64,000 bases of DNA from Anaeramoeba flamelloides (taxonomy: Eukaryota; Metamonada; Anaeramoebidae), in the NCBI GenBank assembly GCA_027625915.1, contig JANTQA010000021.1, positions 1,178,001 to 1,242,000 of the forward strand, in the 5' to 3' direction. The notes under the pieces are model-generated. The model made no database searches, was not told where the DNA came from, and saw nothing but the letters and a program-made list of their open reading frames with translations. Positions within the stretch are counted from its first letter, which is position 1; each line of letters starts with the position of its first letter. Made by a program: the position numbers and the translations under genes. Positions 1 through 11,484 of this stretch are shown here, piece by piece.

Positions 1-579
1 CAAGATTTGGAAGTTTAGTAGAAACAGGTATTAAAGGGCTTTTGTTATTCCATTAATCCGAAAACCAGAAACTACAAAAAATTTGTAAGATAAAACTTTA
101 AATCCAAAAAAGTTAAACTCAAAAAACTAAGTTAAATGTTATAAATTGTGTGTGTTTCCACTTCTTTGAAGGAAAATAGTTCTTGAGAGTTTTTTCTTTG
201 AAATAAAAAGAAAATAAAATTTTTTAGGAGAAAAATACTTAACAAAAAGTTCTCTCAAACCTCAAAACCGTAATTCATTTTTTTATTAAGGTAATTACCT
301 TTTCAGAAAAAAATATTTTCCAAAAAAAAAAAGAAAATAATAGCTTTGAAAATTAAATCATTTCTCAAAACTCATGATTTTCTTTTCTTTCGATTGTTTT
401 TAATTTAAAGGAAACCAATCTTTCTTTGAAACGAAATTGAATTAAAAAAAAAAACAGAAGGAATCAAAATCATTTTTTAACCTTTCACCCAAAAGTAACC
501 AAAAAAAATTTTTTTACATTTTAATTCATCACTTTCTCAAAACTTTTTATTCCAAAACACAAACACCAAGAATCATCTC
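1..579. other. AT-rich leader region, no gene seen
   Basis: Long A and T runs with no credible reading frame on either strand. The last 100 bases lead directly into the ATG at 580 and are probably the promoter and 5' UTR of that gene. No recognisable promoter element stands out from the base composition. Confidence 0.5.
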
Positions 580-1614
580 ATGAACAAAAATATATTCCCA
601 CCAAGACGTAGAACAATTAACCAAGTTCGACTTGAAACCCTTTTAACACAATACCCAAATTCAGTCCAAGGTATGACATTACCAATGCTTTTTGTTCCAA
701 ACTCGCCAAAGGATGTCCAAATTAACAAGCAAATTTTCCAACTCTCAACGAGACTTTCAAAAGAAAATGTGTTTGCATATATGATCAGCAAATACAATTT
801 ATTTCCAAAATTCAACCAAAATAACAACGAATGGGTTGAATTTAAATTCACACCAACAACTGGGCTTAATTCTTTGGTTTCTTATGCTGGCAGTGAGCGA
901 TTTGAAAACCAAAAAGAAGAGGTTGCACATGAATTAAAAACTGCCTTTCAAAAACATCTAAAGTATTTTAAGGGATTTGAAATCTATCATTTTTCAGAAC
1001 AATTCCAATTACCAAAAACAGTTGTCATCAACAAGGGCTCACTCAAACAATTATTCAAGGACAAGAATGAGTATGATGTCGACTCCCGAGTTAAAAAGGT
1101 TTATCGCGGATTTGCCTTTTTCTTCAGCGCAAGATACAATTTGATCAACGCAACAAGAAAAAACAGAAAGATAATGAAATTTACAAGAGACTATGCTTAC
1201 GAAAACGGCGATCATAACTTGAAACTTTTCGGTTTATACTTTAGCAACACAATTACTCAACTTCATAGTATAAATAATGAAGACAGAAAACGGTTGCCAA
1301 TAAAAATTCAAAAACAAAAAACAAAAAAAAGAACCAAGATTGTGTTCATAAACCCAACCACAACAAACAGAAAATGCAACAGTGGCAGTAATAGTAACAA
1401 CAACCAAAAACAGCAAATTCATAAAAAAACAAAACTCAAAAGAACATTTTCCGAAATCTTCAGAGAAGAACAAGCAAAAACAGAGATAGGATTACAAACC
1501 CCCTCAACCGTGGAAAAATTAAAAGACTACACAGAAGCCGAACGAGAATTAGTGAAAATCCTGACACAACTTAAATATTATCGCCAACCAACTGACCAAC
1601 AATCCATCCACTAA
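580..1614 (+). CDS. hypothetical protein, 344 residues, basic Q/N/K-rich C-terminus
   Basis: A single open frame begins at an ATG and ends at TAA 1614, with no sign of an intron. I do not recognise the family. Residues 1 to about 235 look globular, with mixed aromatic and hydrophobic residues (for example GFEIYHFSEQF and YRGFAFFFSARYN). Residues about 240-295 are a polar linker rich in K, N, S and Q that contains runs such as KQKTKKRTK and could hold a nuclear localisation signal. The last 45 residues are charged and may be helical (TEAERELVKILTQLKYY). No signal peptide or membrane segment is visible. The frame has clearly higher GC than its flanks and varied codons, so it is very likely a real gene. 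Its role is unknown; a DNA- or RNA-associated function is only a guess from the basic tail. Confidence 0.75.
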   Translation: MNKNIFPPRRRTINQVRLETLLTQYPNSVQGMTLPMLFVPNSPKDVQINKQIFQLSTRLSKENVFAYMISKYNLFPKFNQNNNEWVEFKFTPTTGLNSLVSYAGSERFENQKEEVAHELKTAFQKHLKYFKGFEIYHFSEQFQLPKTVVINKGSLKQLFKDKNEYDVDSRVKKVYRGFAFFFSARYNLINATRKNRKIMKFTRDYAYENGDHNLKLFGLYFSNTITQLHSINNEDRKRLPIKIQKQKTKKRTKIVFINPTTTNRKCNSGSNSNNNQKQQIHKKTKLKRTFSEIFREEQAKTEIGLQTPSTVEKLKDYTEAERELVKILTQLKYYRQPTDQQSIH

Positions 1615-2587
1615 CCAACCCACCATGCAATGAATCAGTTTTCTTTTCTTTCACTTTCTTTGATTTTTATTTGTTCGCTCAAAACCACATCAGGCAGTTG
1701 ATAAGCAAAATTATTTTTTATAGAAATAATTGCTATGGAGAAATGGTAAAAATCAAACAAAACAAAGTGGATGCTACCTTATAATATTAAAAATATTTAT
1801 TTTTCAAATATTTTTTTGTTTATTTTCAAATGTAAAATTAATGAAAATTTACTAATTTATTGTACTTTATTACTTGTTCTTTTTTTTTCATTGCTATCAT
1901 TGATATTATTTTATCAATAATTGTAAAAAAATGTATATAAAAACTTACATATTGTCACCATCTTATTGAAAATAAATATTCGACTTTCTCATTTGTTTTT
2001 TTTTTTTATTTTTATTTTATTTGTTTACATTTTGTTATTTTTCCTCTTATGTAATAGTTTACTTTAGATCTGAATAAGTTTTTGAATGATTGATATCAAA
2101 GTTAAAGATTGAGTCCCTTTAAGTACTATGTCCCCACACTGGATGACGTTTATTTATTGTGTTATTTTACATTCACCTCTATAAAAAATTTTTATTCTGA
2201 AGAAATTGGATCAATAAATTACTTGTTTTAAAGTTTAAATTATAAAAAAAAAATTTCAAATAGATTTTAGAAATTTTTAAAAAATGATGACTTTAAGGGA
2301 TCAGTACTCAAAGACAACTTGATTAAGTTTTAAAATATGTTATTGATGTTCTTATCTACTTACAACTTTTTCAGATACCAAGTGCTAAAAAATTCTGATT
2401 GACTAAATAACCCAGAAAAAAAAATATTTTAAGTGAGATCAATTTTTTGTTTTTCATTTTTTCTGAAAAATAAAATGATATAAATTCATTTTATTTTTTA
2501 TAATATAATTTTTGTTTTAAACCTTTTTTATCACCATTTATTTCATTATTACACAATAACATGTTTTGGTTACCGGGAATATTAACG
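1615..2587. other. intergenic, no gene seen
   Basis: AT-rich spacer after the first gene. A short motif at about 2079-2107 (TTTTTGAATGATTGATAT followed by AAGTTAAAG) recurs at about 4645-4672, so small dispersed repeats are present. Nothing coding is visible. Confidence 0.45.
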
Positions 2588-3480
2588 AAAGAAATTTATT
2601 TTCTTTTTTGAGATAATTCTTTTGGTAAACCAAACAATTGATTAATTATCCCATTGAAAAATATTTAAATTATTTTAAGAAGGTTAGTTTAAACCATTAA
2701 AGTTTTAAAGCCATTAACAAAATTTACCTAGAAATTGGGCTTTTGTTCTTTGATGAAATTCTATTTTTCAAACAATTTTTTCTTGAAGATATTTGGGAAT
2801 TAAGTGATTTTATCCTTAAAATTCAAAAATGAAATTATTAGAATAATTGCGATTTAAATTATTATAATGATTCATGTGTTTAAGACGAAAAATTTTGTTA
2901 AAAATTTTCAAAAATTGACTATTTTTCTATAATTTTTTCATTTTTTGAAAACAAAAAAAAGACCTTTTTTAAACTTTAAAGAATAAAAAAATTTTGCTTA
3001 ATAGATTTACACTTTATTGATAAACTGTAATTAGGTTTCCACCAACTATTCATTTATTGGATCACCTATATATCACAATCAGTTTTGTTGGCTAAGATTT
3101 GAATTGAAATAATAATCAAAGAAAAAATCACAAATAAAAAATTTACTTTCGAAATCAAACTGTCCAACATAATATAAAAAATATGTTTTCCCATTTTCAA
3201 GAATTAACTTGATTCTTATACAAATATAATAGAGATGCCTTTTCTTTAGATATCTAAAATACCCGAATTTTGGATATCAAAAAATAGACTTCAATTAATA
3301 AATTGTTAATTTGGGGTTAACCTATATCCATTTCAGTAACCAAAACAAAAATTATAAAAAAAAAAAAATTAGATCCAACAAGATATCATTTTATTTTTCA
3401 ACATAATATTCCTTATCTATATTTTTGACTATATTTTTTTTTTTCAAAAAATGAATTTAAGTTATTTTTAAGCACGAACT
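2588..3480 (+). repeat. dispersed repeat, copy 1 (partner at 34.0-35.2 kb)
   Basis: This stretch aligns by eye, in the same orientation, with 34035-35165. Shared blocks include TGAGATAATTCTTTTGGT near the left end, a block ending TTTATTGGATCACCTATAT here and ATTTAATCACCTATAT there, and a right-hand block with TGTTTTCCCATTTTC followed by TTCAAAAAATAGACT-like sequence. The other copy carries about 450 bp of extra sequence in the middle. Similarity is moderate, so the copies are old. I see no terminal repeats and no coding capacity; the class is unknown. Confidence 0.5.
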
Positions 3481-5700
3481 CAAAATTTTAAAACATTCAA
3501 ACTTGTAAAAGTAGATGTAAAAAATATTTAGAACATCTTGGAAAACTGTTTTGCCCTTTTCGATTTGAAATTGAAACAATGAAACTGTTAAAATAAAATT
3601 CCAGTGGGATCTTAGAAAAGTATAATTTTGTTAAGATTGTTTGGATTGTTTAAGATCTTATTTTTAGTAAATGAACCCACCTGCATGTAAATTTATCTGG
3701 GATTTAAGAACTCCCCCAAGAATACTTTTACCAAAAATTTCACAGTTATCATATGAAAATGTAGTCTTAAACGAGAAAAACCAAAAACAAATACTTGATG
3801 GGTAGCTATCCATCTGACCAATGAATATTTTTATTTTAATTTTGAAAAAATTAAAAAATTTCATTTTCTCGCGAAAAGGAAGGATTGCACAACGTTTTGA
3901 TACAGCTTAAATGATATGTTAACTTGGAATTGAACAATAATTGAAAGTTTTAATGAAAAAAAGAGGACAAAGATCCAGCAAATAGGGTAAAGTTTAGTGT
4001 CATAAAATAAAATTAAACTTTATTAACTTTAGAAAAATGGAATCCCATTTTCAAAAAAATTCTTTTTTTAAAAAACTTTCCAGTTAATATAATTATTATT
4101 TTTGTTTGCATTTTTCAATTTGGAAACTAAATTTTAAATTTTCTAAGCTATTTTTAAATATGAAATCCCACTTTTAGCAATTCACGAGGATTTTTATAAA
4201 CAAATATAATTGTGAATTTAACCTCTTTTTAAAAATATATCAAAAATAAATCAAAAATTTAATTAATAAAGATTTGATAAAAAAAAAAACATCTTTTTTT
4301 TTTTATTACCAATAATTTATTAAATTTTATGAAATTAAAATTATGAAATGCTGTTTTTAATTCAATTATTATTGATATAAATAATGGTTTGTTGTAACTT
4401 ACTAAATAAAACATTTAATAGTGTTTTTTTATTTTTTATTTATTTTTATTTATTATAAACTAAAATTCAAAATTTCCCACACAAATAAAACGTTCCAAAC
4501 AATCACAACAATACAATTTCATTGAAATTGGAGATAATTTTGATTTTTGTAAAATATGAAAATCATTTTTTCATCTTTTATTTTTTTTTTTTCATTCCAT
4601 TGTTTGAATTACTTAATTTGCTTGGTTGAATCAAAAATTTTTTTTGAATGATTGATATTAAGTTAAAGTTGAATTGTTCAAAATAGAAGAACTCAAATAA
4701 AATTAGTTGGTAGTATCTAACCATTTGATCGATCAATATTCCTAATAGTTTTTAAAAAAATTTACTAATGTATTTTTTTGTTTTGCTCTCTCCAAAATTT
4801 TTAACACACCCATGATTTATTTGTATTGATAATTATTTATTTATTGTTTTGTGAGTATTTTATTTTATAAAAAAGTTTTAACATTTCAATTAGTGAATGA
4901 TTCTAATTTGGTAAATCGTTGGGAAGTGATTAAATAATTTTTTTTTTTTACAAATCGAATTTTGGTGTGTTAAAAATTTTGAATTGGGGTTTACAACCAG
5001 CACAACTTGATGTAACAAACCTTTAACCAAACAACAAGAACAATAAATAAAAATTAAATTAAATAATACAAATTAACATTATATGACATTAATTGTAATA
5101 AAAAAAAAAACGAAAAAAATGTTTTGTTATTTGTAATTTTTTATTCTTTAAATTTTGTTCATTGTTTGTGAATTAAAAGTGAAACCACTGTAAAAAAAAT
5201 TGCAAATAGCTTTATTTATTTGGAAATCTTTAAAAAGCCAAGAAATAAAATGAAATTATTAATAATATTAATAAGTAGATTATTAATAATTCATCAAAAT
5301 CATATTATTAATAATTAAAATGAAACAATAAATCAAAAATAATTCTTTTTCTTTAAAGTTGACCCTTTCTGCTTTTCAAATATTGTTTTGTGAGAATTTC
5401 AAATATAAGTGTTTGTTTATTTTTATCTTATTAATTTAAAATTAGTGTAAAAAATTGGTGATTTTTTTTTGTTAAAAAAATATTTTTTTACTTTACTTAA
5501 ACAGAGAAATAAATCAAGGTTTAATTTTTATAAAAATATATTTGTTGAAATACTTTTGAAAAATTTCAACTTAAATTATTTTAATATTCTGTTAATAATA
5601 TATTAAATATTTTAAAAAATAATTACTAGTTTTTATTTATTTTATTGGTTCTGATTATAAAATTTAGAGTTAAAGGTTTTTTTTAGGTTTTGAGTGAATA
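3481..5700. other. intergenic, AT-rich, no convincing gene
   Basis: Mostly A/T runs and short repeats. A 66-codon open frame on the minus strand (3864-3664) sits in slightly less AT-rich DNA, but it has no recognisable domain, is followed by no clear splice structure, and is not called. Confidence 0.4.
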
Positions 5701-7160
5701 CCTGAGACAACAAAAAATAAAAATTGGATCTAAGATTCTCACATAAACCCCCCGTGCATATAAATAAAAAATAGTTACATATCCAAAAACAATAAAAATG
5801 AAAAAAATGATTATATCTAGAGATACTTTTGTCCTAAATATACAGACTATTCTCTATTATGGGGTGTATTTTTGGTTATCAATATTCTGAAAATATGACT
5901 GATTCTCAAACTTCCATTTTCTGCACTAATGATAATTTGAATTTTTTCAAAGTTCTAACCCCTAAAATTGATGATTTAATTTTAAAAGGGAAAGGGGAAC
6001 CATTATAAATAATAATAGAATATAACGAAACAAACAGAAACCAAATTATTCACCAATATAACCAAAAATTCAAATGGACTAAATAAAAATGTAAATCAAA
6101 ACTAAATGAAAAAATAATATAAGGGTATATGACTTTAATTATATATAAATTATATATATTATAAAAAAAAAAAAAAAAACTATAAAAAAAGCTAAAAATA
6201 ATTTTAACATACATAAATATACCGAGAAACCAGAAATCGCCAAATTATATTAGAATTCAATTTATTTAAGAAATAAGTTACCACAACATACAAGTAATTA
6301 TGATTGTCTCAAAAAAACTCTATTTAAATAAGGCGCCCATATTCACGCTTGCGAAATACTATATTTTTAGACTTTTTTCATCTAACCATGATAAATATCA
6401 ATTGTATATAGATACCTGAATTAATAAAAAACGAAAACCATAATCACGATTCAAAAAAACCCCAAATCCGAAACAAGTACAAAACCAACAGAGAACATCC
6501 GATTATCAAGAAGAAAGCTAATTTCTTCAAGTAATTAAGACAATAAAGCAAGATCGCCTAGCAGGGAACTTGAAAATGGATAAGACAGAGAGTATTGATT
6601 AAGATAAATCAGAAAAATAAAATTAAAAACAAAGAAATCTATACAATCCACAAACAATACAGTCAAATAATCAACCAAGTATAAAAACAAATAACTGTAA
6701 AAAATATTTTAAAATCACACAATTTCCAGATAATTCAGTGGATGACAATACTATCTAAACTGATAACTACCGATATCTATATTCAAACCGAAACTCTTAG
6801 CAAATAATTTGAATAAATACACACACTGATAGAAAAAATGGGAAAGGAAAAAAATATAAAATAAGATCATATTACAAAAAAAATTCCCACCTCGACCATT
6901 TCATCAAGAGCTTACAATAATTCGAAAAAACTGGGGAAATATTGAAAAAGAACATATAAAAAATCAAAAATATTGACTCCAATATAATTATACAAGAAGA
7001 TATATAAATGAATTAACTTATGAGAACGAACAAAAAATAAATCTATTACACCACCATAAAATACTTTTTGACCAATTTGCACAACCATCAATTGGGAAAA
7101 AGGAATACCAATAATCACGAACAAATTCATAAGTGTAAATTCACCTTGGTGCAATAGACT
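5700..7160 (+). other. decayed coding-like region, A-rich plus strand
   Basis: Composition changes here: T runs nearly vanish from the plus strand, C and mixed codons become common, and short plus-strand open stretches follow one another. One intact small ORF (5859-6008, 49 residues, starting MGCIFGYQYSENM) lies at the left end. Around 6890-7110 the plus strand reads like a broken polar protein. The pattern suggests an old, heavily broken coding region of unknown family rather than spacer DNA. I cannot identify the source. Confidence 0.3.
5859..6008 (+). CDS. candidate small ORF, 49 residues, possible exon
   Basis: ATG to TAA frame of 50 codons beginning MGCIFGYQYSENM and ending ILKGKGEPL. 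Its codon and residue mix looks more protein-like than the AT-rich background, where an open run of this length should be uncommon. The start superficially resembles a class II glutamine amidotransferase N-terminus (MCGIFG), but the Cys and Gly are swapped and the expected following motifs are absent, so that identity is not supported. It could be an exon or a remnant within the decayed region around it. Confidence 0.2.
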   Translation: MGCIFGYQYSENMTDSQTSIFCTNDNLNFFKVLTPKIDDLILKGKGEPL

Positions 7161-8222
7161 TTGGGTTTCTCACATCAACCCTTTTTAACTTTTTTATTTT
7201 TTTTTTTCTTCATTTTTTTTTATCAGAATCTTTATTTTTTATAGTAGACAATTAAATTGAGTTTCAAATACTTGTAATGACTGTATACACACAATAAACC
7301 AAGACAATATTTGGATTAGAAGACACACAATTAATCAACTCAAAACACCCCTCTCAAAGATAAACTCTTTTTTATACTAAATCCTAAATAATACATCAGA
7401 ACAAATAAATATTTAAAAAATAATTTTTTATTTTTGATAACTAATTATTTCTTTTTCGTTTTATGAGATATGTAAATGATTAATAATTGTAGATGTTTTA
7501 ATTATCTAGTAGATCTCATTTAAGATTTTTTATATAATTTATTTTGTAAGATTTTTTTATTATTTCAAATTAATTACAGATTTGCTTATCCAAACATTTG
7601 AATTGGATTTATTGTTAAGGATTTAGTGTTAAAAAACACTTTATCAGCTTAAGAGAGAATTTCGAAGTTACTAAATTTGTAACTTCAAATTCAAAGAATA
7701 AATAAACACAGTCATTAGAATCATTTTAAAAATTGATTTAATTTTCTAAAATTTTGAGTTGGGGTTTTAAGTTTGGTTTTGAAAAATAAACGAAAAATGT
7801 AAATAAAAAATTGATATTCACAATTGTTCTAATTTACAGCCAGTATCCATTTTTTTGGAAACAAATAATTAAACCAATAAAATAAAAAGCAATAATTTAT
7901 TCACATCCAATTGAAACTAAACGAATTAATTAATTGTATAGGAATTTGAATTTATTTACCCTAATTTGTAATATAACCACAATTTCACAAAATATACATT
8001 TTTTTTTTTTTTTTTTTAATTTTCAGTTGTATTTAGACTTTTTTCAAAGCTAAAACCTTTTTTTTTTTGTTTATGACTGAATCCAAATGTTTTACTGGCG
8101 ACTAAATCAAAATTTCAAAGTTTAAATATTATTCAGAGGAAAAAACAAATAAATTAATTTTCTTTGTGTATTTCTTAAAATGAAATCTAACTATTATTTA
8201 ATATTGTTAATTGTTGGTTATA
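7161..8222. repeat. intergenic with a dispersed repeat (partner at 27.7 kb)
   Basis: The block at about 7600-7760 matches 27690-27860 in the same orientation. Both contain GGATTTATTG near the left, then AAATTTGTAACT, AAAGA and CATTAGAA spaced alike. The rest is AT-rich spacer with no gene visible. Confidence 0.4.
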
Positions 8223-8226
8223 TTAA

Positions 8227-8402
8227 GGGACTAATCTCTCTTAATTTTTTTTTTTACCTAGATTTAATAGAGATAGAGAAAATTTATTGCCAATTACTTA
8301 GATTTGAAAACTCCTGTTTATTTTCAATATTAAACATATTTCATAGATAAGGGAACCTTATTTAGAAATTGACCCCAAAAAAAAATAATAGAGATTAGTC
8401 CC
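8227..8402. mobile_element. 176-bp TTAA-flanked inverted-repeat element (family T2)
   Basis: The ends are inverted copies, GGGACTAATCTCT at the left and AGAGATTAGTCCC at the right. Both ends abut TTAA (8223-8226 and 8403-8406). The inside is AT-rich and non-coding. The same two halves, in opposite orientation, flank the longer element at 10551-11480. TTAA duplications are typical of piggyBac-type transposition, so this is plausibly a piggyBac-mobilised MITE, although piggyBac termini usually begin CC rather than GGG. Confidence 0.65.
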
Positions 8403-8406
8403 TTAA

Positions 8407-9073
8407 CCAATTTTTAGTCCCACATCGTATTATAATCATTTTATAATATTTTTTTCAGTGATTATAAGTTCAAATAAAGAAGTGCATTATCCTTGCGTTA
8501 TAATTCATAGTGGAAAGTATATCATATTTGATAATTTTAGAGTAGGGAAAAAAAATTGGATTGGGCTTTAAATGAGAATAAATTTCACCAAATTATTAGT
8601 GTACCACTGAAAAAAACAGACTAATAGAGGTTCTTGTCTTTGAATAAAGCAAATTTCAAAATAATATCCTTTATTTTTTAAATGTGCATTAAATTGAAGA
8701 AAAATAATTGTTTTTAAGAAGAAAAGTAAATGTACTGAAAGAATCAAAGTTTTTAAATATCATAAATTTTAAGTGTTTTTATTTCAAGTCAAATTATAAA
8801 AAATAAATTAAAATCAAAGACTATTGTTTGTTATTCAATAATTTATTAAAAAAAAATATTTGATTGGCTATTTGTTGGTTTGGTTAGTTTTTAAAAATCA
8901 TGATCGGAAAAAGAAAACAAAAAAAAAATCTACAGATTACCATAGTATAATTTTTTTTAAGTCTCTTTTGCTTTTCAAATGAAATCATGAGAAAAACCTC
9001 AAAAAAAATAAATTTCATTTCAAACAGACTTTGTTTGGAAATGGAAGGAAGGAAGAAAGAAAGAAAGAAAGAA
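8407..9073. other. intergenic 3' flank of the dynactin gene
   Basis: AT-rich spacer. A short GGAA/GAAA microsatellite occupies about 9045-9073, directly beside the stop codon of the minus-strand gene. No gene seen. Confidence 0.4.
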
Positions 9074-9927
9074 TCATTTTTTAAAACTTTTTTCATACTC
9101 TGTAAGGATTGTGTCCATTTGAATAAATTTTTGAGAGATCATTTCAATAATACGATTATAAGAACTGATAAGTGTGTCAAGTTGTAAAGATTGGGAATTG
9201 ACTTCTTCAAGTTGGTTCAAGTAAGTCAAGTTTGCTTGGTGTAAATTTTTTTTCGAATCACCAAAGTCTATTTAAAAAATATTTGAATCATAGAAGTGTA
9301 ATTAAAGAAACATTCAAAGAACCAAAACAACATGGGTAAGATCGAAAAAGAAAAACGAAAAAAGAAGAAAAATTAATCACCAGAATGAAAAAAAGAAAGG
9401 AGCAACAAGAAAGAAAAAAAAAGAAATTGATAACAAGAAAAAAGAGGAAAATTTTTAGTACATTTTTGTGCAGTTGTTCCAATTACATATTCTGAATGTT
9501 TAATTTCTTCAAGATCCTTGCAGATCTCATTTATTGTTTTTTCGCTTGTAAGAATTATGTTTGTTTTGGTTGAGGTGTCAAGGAATAAGGAAGAAATATC
9601 CTTTTTCAGTGTGCCTTTAAATTTTTGATAATTTGTATGAAAAGGAGTCAAATCTTTTTCATATTTTTTTTCTAGCTTGGATACAATTTCTTCTAACTTA
9701 CTGAGATCTTCAAGAAGTGGAACCTTTCTTTCTTCAGATTTCTCTTCTTCTTTTACAATTTCAATTTTGTTCTTATTTTCTTTCTTTGTTTTAGTGTTAT
9801 TTTTGTTTTCCTCTTCTTTTTCTTCATTAATAATTGTTGTTTCTTTTGAGATCCTTTCAATTGGGCTTATTTCTCGGTCTAACAAGGACTCTAAATTCTG
9901 AACCCGTTCTTCTAAAATTTCCGCCAT
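9074..9927 (-). CDS. DCTN3: dynactin subunit 3 (p22/p24), two exons
   Basis: Coding exons are 9927-9462 and 9267-9074 on the minus strand, joined by a 194-bp GT...AG intron (9461-9268, phase 1); together they encode 219 residues. Exon 1 starts at the ATG of MAEILEERVQNLESLLD, a coiled-coil start like that of DCTN3. A lysine/glutamate-rich linker (about residues 35-70) follows, then more helix. Exon 2 ends with SSYNRIIEMISQKFIQMD, which matches the human DCTN3 C-terminal helix (GYNKTTMLLSKQFVQWD). In the family this subunit sits in the dynactin shoulder with dynamitin and supports dynein-driven transport. The protein is slightly longer than the human one (186) because of the charged linker. 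Reading exon 1 through the intron instead gives a hydrophobic nonsense tail, which supports the splice. Confidence 0.85.
9268..9461 (-). other. intron of the dynactin subunit 3 gene
   Basis: Phase 1 intron with donor GTACTAAA and acceptor TTTTAAATAG on the minus strand. Removing it joins AQK to YFGDSKKNLHQANL and restores the conserved C-terminal helix of DCTN3. At 194 bp it is much longer than the 89-bp candidate intron near 33.6 kb and far shorter than the 2.3-kb intron in the deaminase gene. Confidence 0.8.
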
Positions 9928-10546
9928 AAAAACTCAACTGGTTTTTTGAAAAAAAATGAAAACTATCCTTTTTGTAAAAAAAGTGAAACAGGGAAAAAAA
10001 GCGAAACATGATTTTTAATTGGAAACCTTTAGGAAAGGAAGATAAATTAATAAATGTTAAAATAAATAATTAAAGAAACAATTGAGGACTCAAGAGAATA
10101 GCAGTTTTTTTAATACTCTGTTTTTGGTAAGGGTTTTAGTTTGATTGATCTATTATTAAAAATTTGTTCAAAAAATTGAATATTATTGTGATCTCCAAAA
10201 GTACTTTTGGTAATAAAGGAGATGTAAATTGTGTTTTTTTTTTGATTGAAAATAATATATGTATTATTCTATCAGACTTAATTTGTATCTTCTATTATTT
10301 GATTTTATTTTTTGTTTTCAATATAGTTTACAATTAAAAATTGTGTTGATCTTTTTTTGAACGAATGCTTAGTAGGGTTTTAATTTCTTAATTGGTTATT
10401 GAAAAGAAAATTTTGAAATATTTTATATTAATTTTTCACTAATAAATAAGTATCAACGAAAATTTCTGAAACCAAAAAAACTTAAATAAGATTGATAATT
10501 ATTGTTAAAATCTTTTGGCCAATTTAAAATGAATATAATAAGACAT
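9928..10546. other. intergenic, upstream of the dynactin gene
   Basis: AT-rich promoter-side DNA of the minus-strand dynactin gene, ending at the TTAA of the next mobile element. No gene or recognisable control site seen. Confidence 0.4.
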
Positions 10547-10550
10547 TTAA

Positions 10551-11480
10551 GGGACTATTCTCCATTAATTTTTTTTTTGACCAATAACTAAATAAGGAAT
10601 CCTTATCTTGAAATATGCTTAAAATTGAAAATAGGCAGGCTTTTTTTATGTCAGAACTTTTAGTTCTTGCTTTTTTAAAATTTTTCAATTCTGTCAAAAA
10701 AAGTGACTTTTAAAAATTTTGCTAAAAAAAAGATCTTTATCTGATGAGAATTTTTTGATTAATTTTGGATTTAATTATTTTCTCAAAAATAATATTTATT
10801 CTCATTTCGAAAAACGAAAAAATAATTTAAAACGAGTGAATATTTTCTCTTTCACTTCTATTCATCCAACTTGACTCTATAAAGAACTCAATTTGTTTTA
10901 TCAATAATTACTTTTTTAAAAAATAGTACTTATTCTTTTCTTTGATTTTTTTTGACTCTGACAAAAACTTTTGGGATGATAATTTTGCAATACTTAAAAA
11001 ACTTCAAATTCAACAAAAATAAAAGAATATTAACTCAAAAAGTAGATTCATGAAAAAAAAAAGAATTGTACAAGAAAAGAAAGAAAATAATTTATTAAGA
11101 GTAAAGCATATATTGCATATTTTTTTCGAATCAAACTGTTTTTTCATGCAAATCCAAAAAAACCTTTTCAGGCTTATTTTTCAAACTATTTTTTTGTACT
11201 TATTCAACAAACATAACAACGTTATGCTTTCTTACTCATATTTTTTTTTATTTTTTGTATTTTTGTGAAAAGTTGAAAAAAAGCAACATTCAAAAAAGTG
11301 AAAAAAAGGAAAAATTTTTTATTTCTATAAAAAAAATAATTAAATTTAATGAATGCCATTTATCGAGATTTCATTACTATACAAAGAAGTTTTCACTTTG
11401 ATTTCAAATCTAAGTAATTGGCAAAAAAATTCTAAATCTCTATTAAATCTACCTAAAAAGATTTAATATAGACTAGTCCC
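10551..11480. mobile_element. 930-bp TTAA-flanked element, long form of family T2
   Basis: TTAA lies at both ends (10547-10550 and 11481-11484) with termini GGGACTATTCTCC and GACTAGTCCC. The outer ~90 bp at each end match the two halves of the 176-bp element at 8227-8402 in reverse orientation. About 750 bp (roughly 10640-11390) intervene in the middle. This is either a longer ancestor or a short copy that took an insertion. The 72-codon ORF inside (11050-11268) is K/F-rich, has no domain and does not look like a transposase. Confidence 0.6.
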
Positions 11481-11484
11481 TTAA

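Noticed and set aside
5859-6008. Asparagine synthetase-like N-terminus (MGCIFG)
   Set aside because: The essential order Met-Cys-Gly is changed and no downstream amidotransferase motifs follow.
9373-9461. C-terminal hydrophobic tail of the unspliced dynactin frame
   Set aside because: It is intron sequence; splicing at 9461/9268 gives the conserved DCTN3 C-terminus instead.
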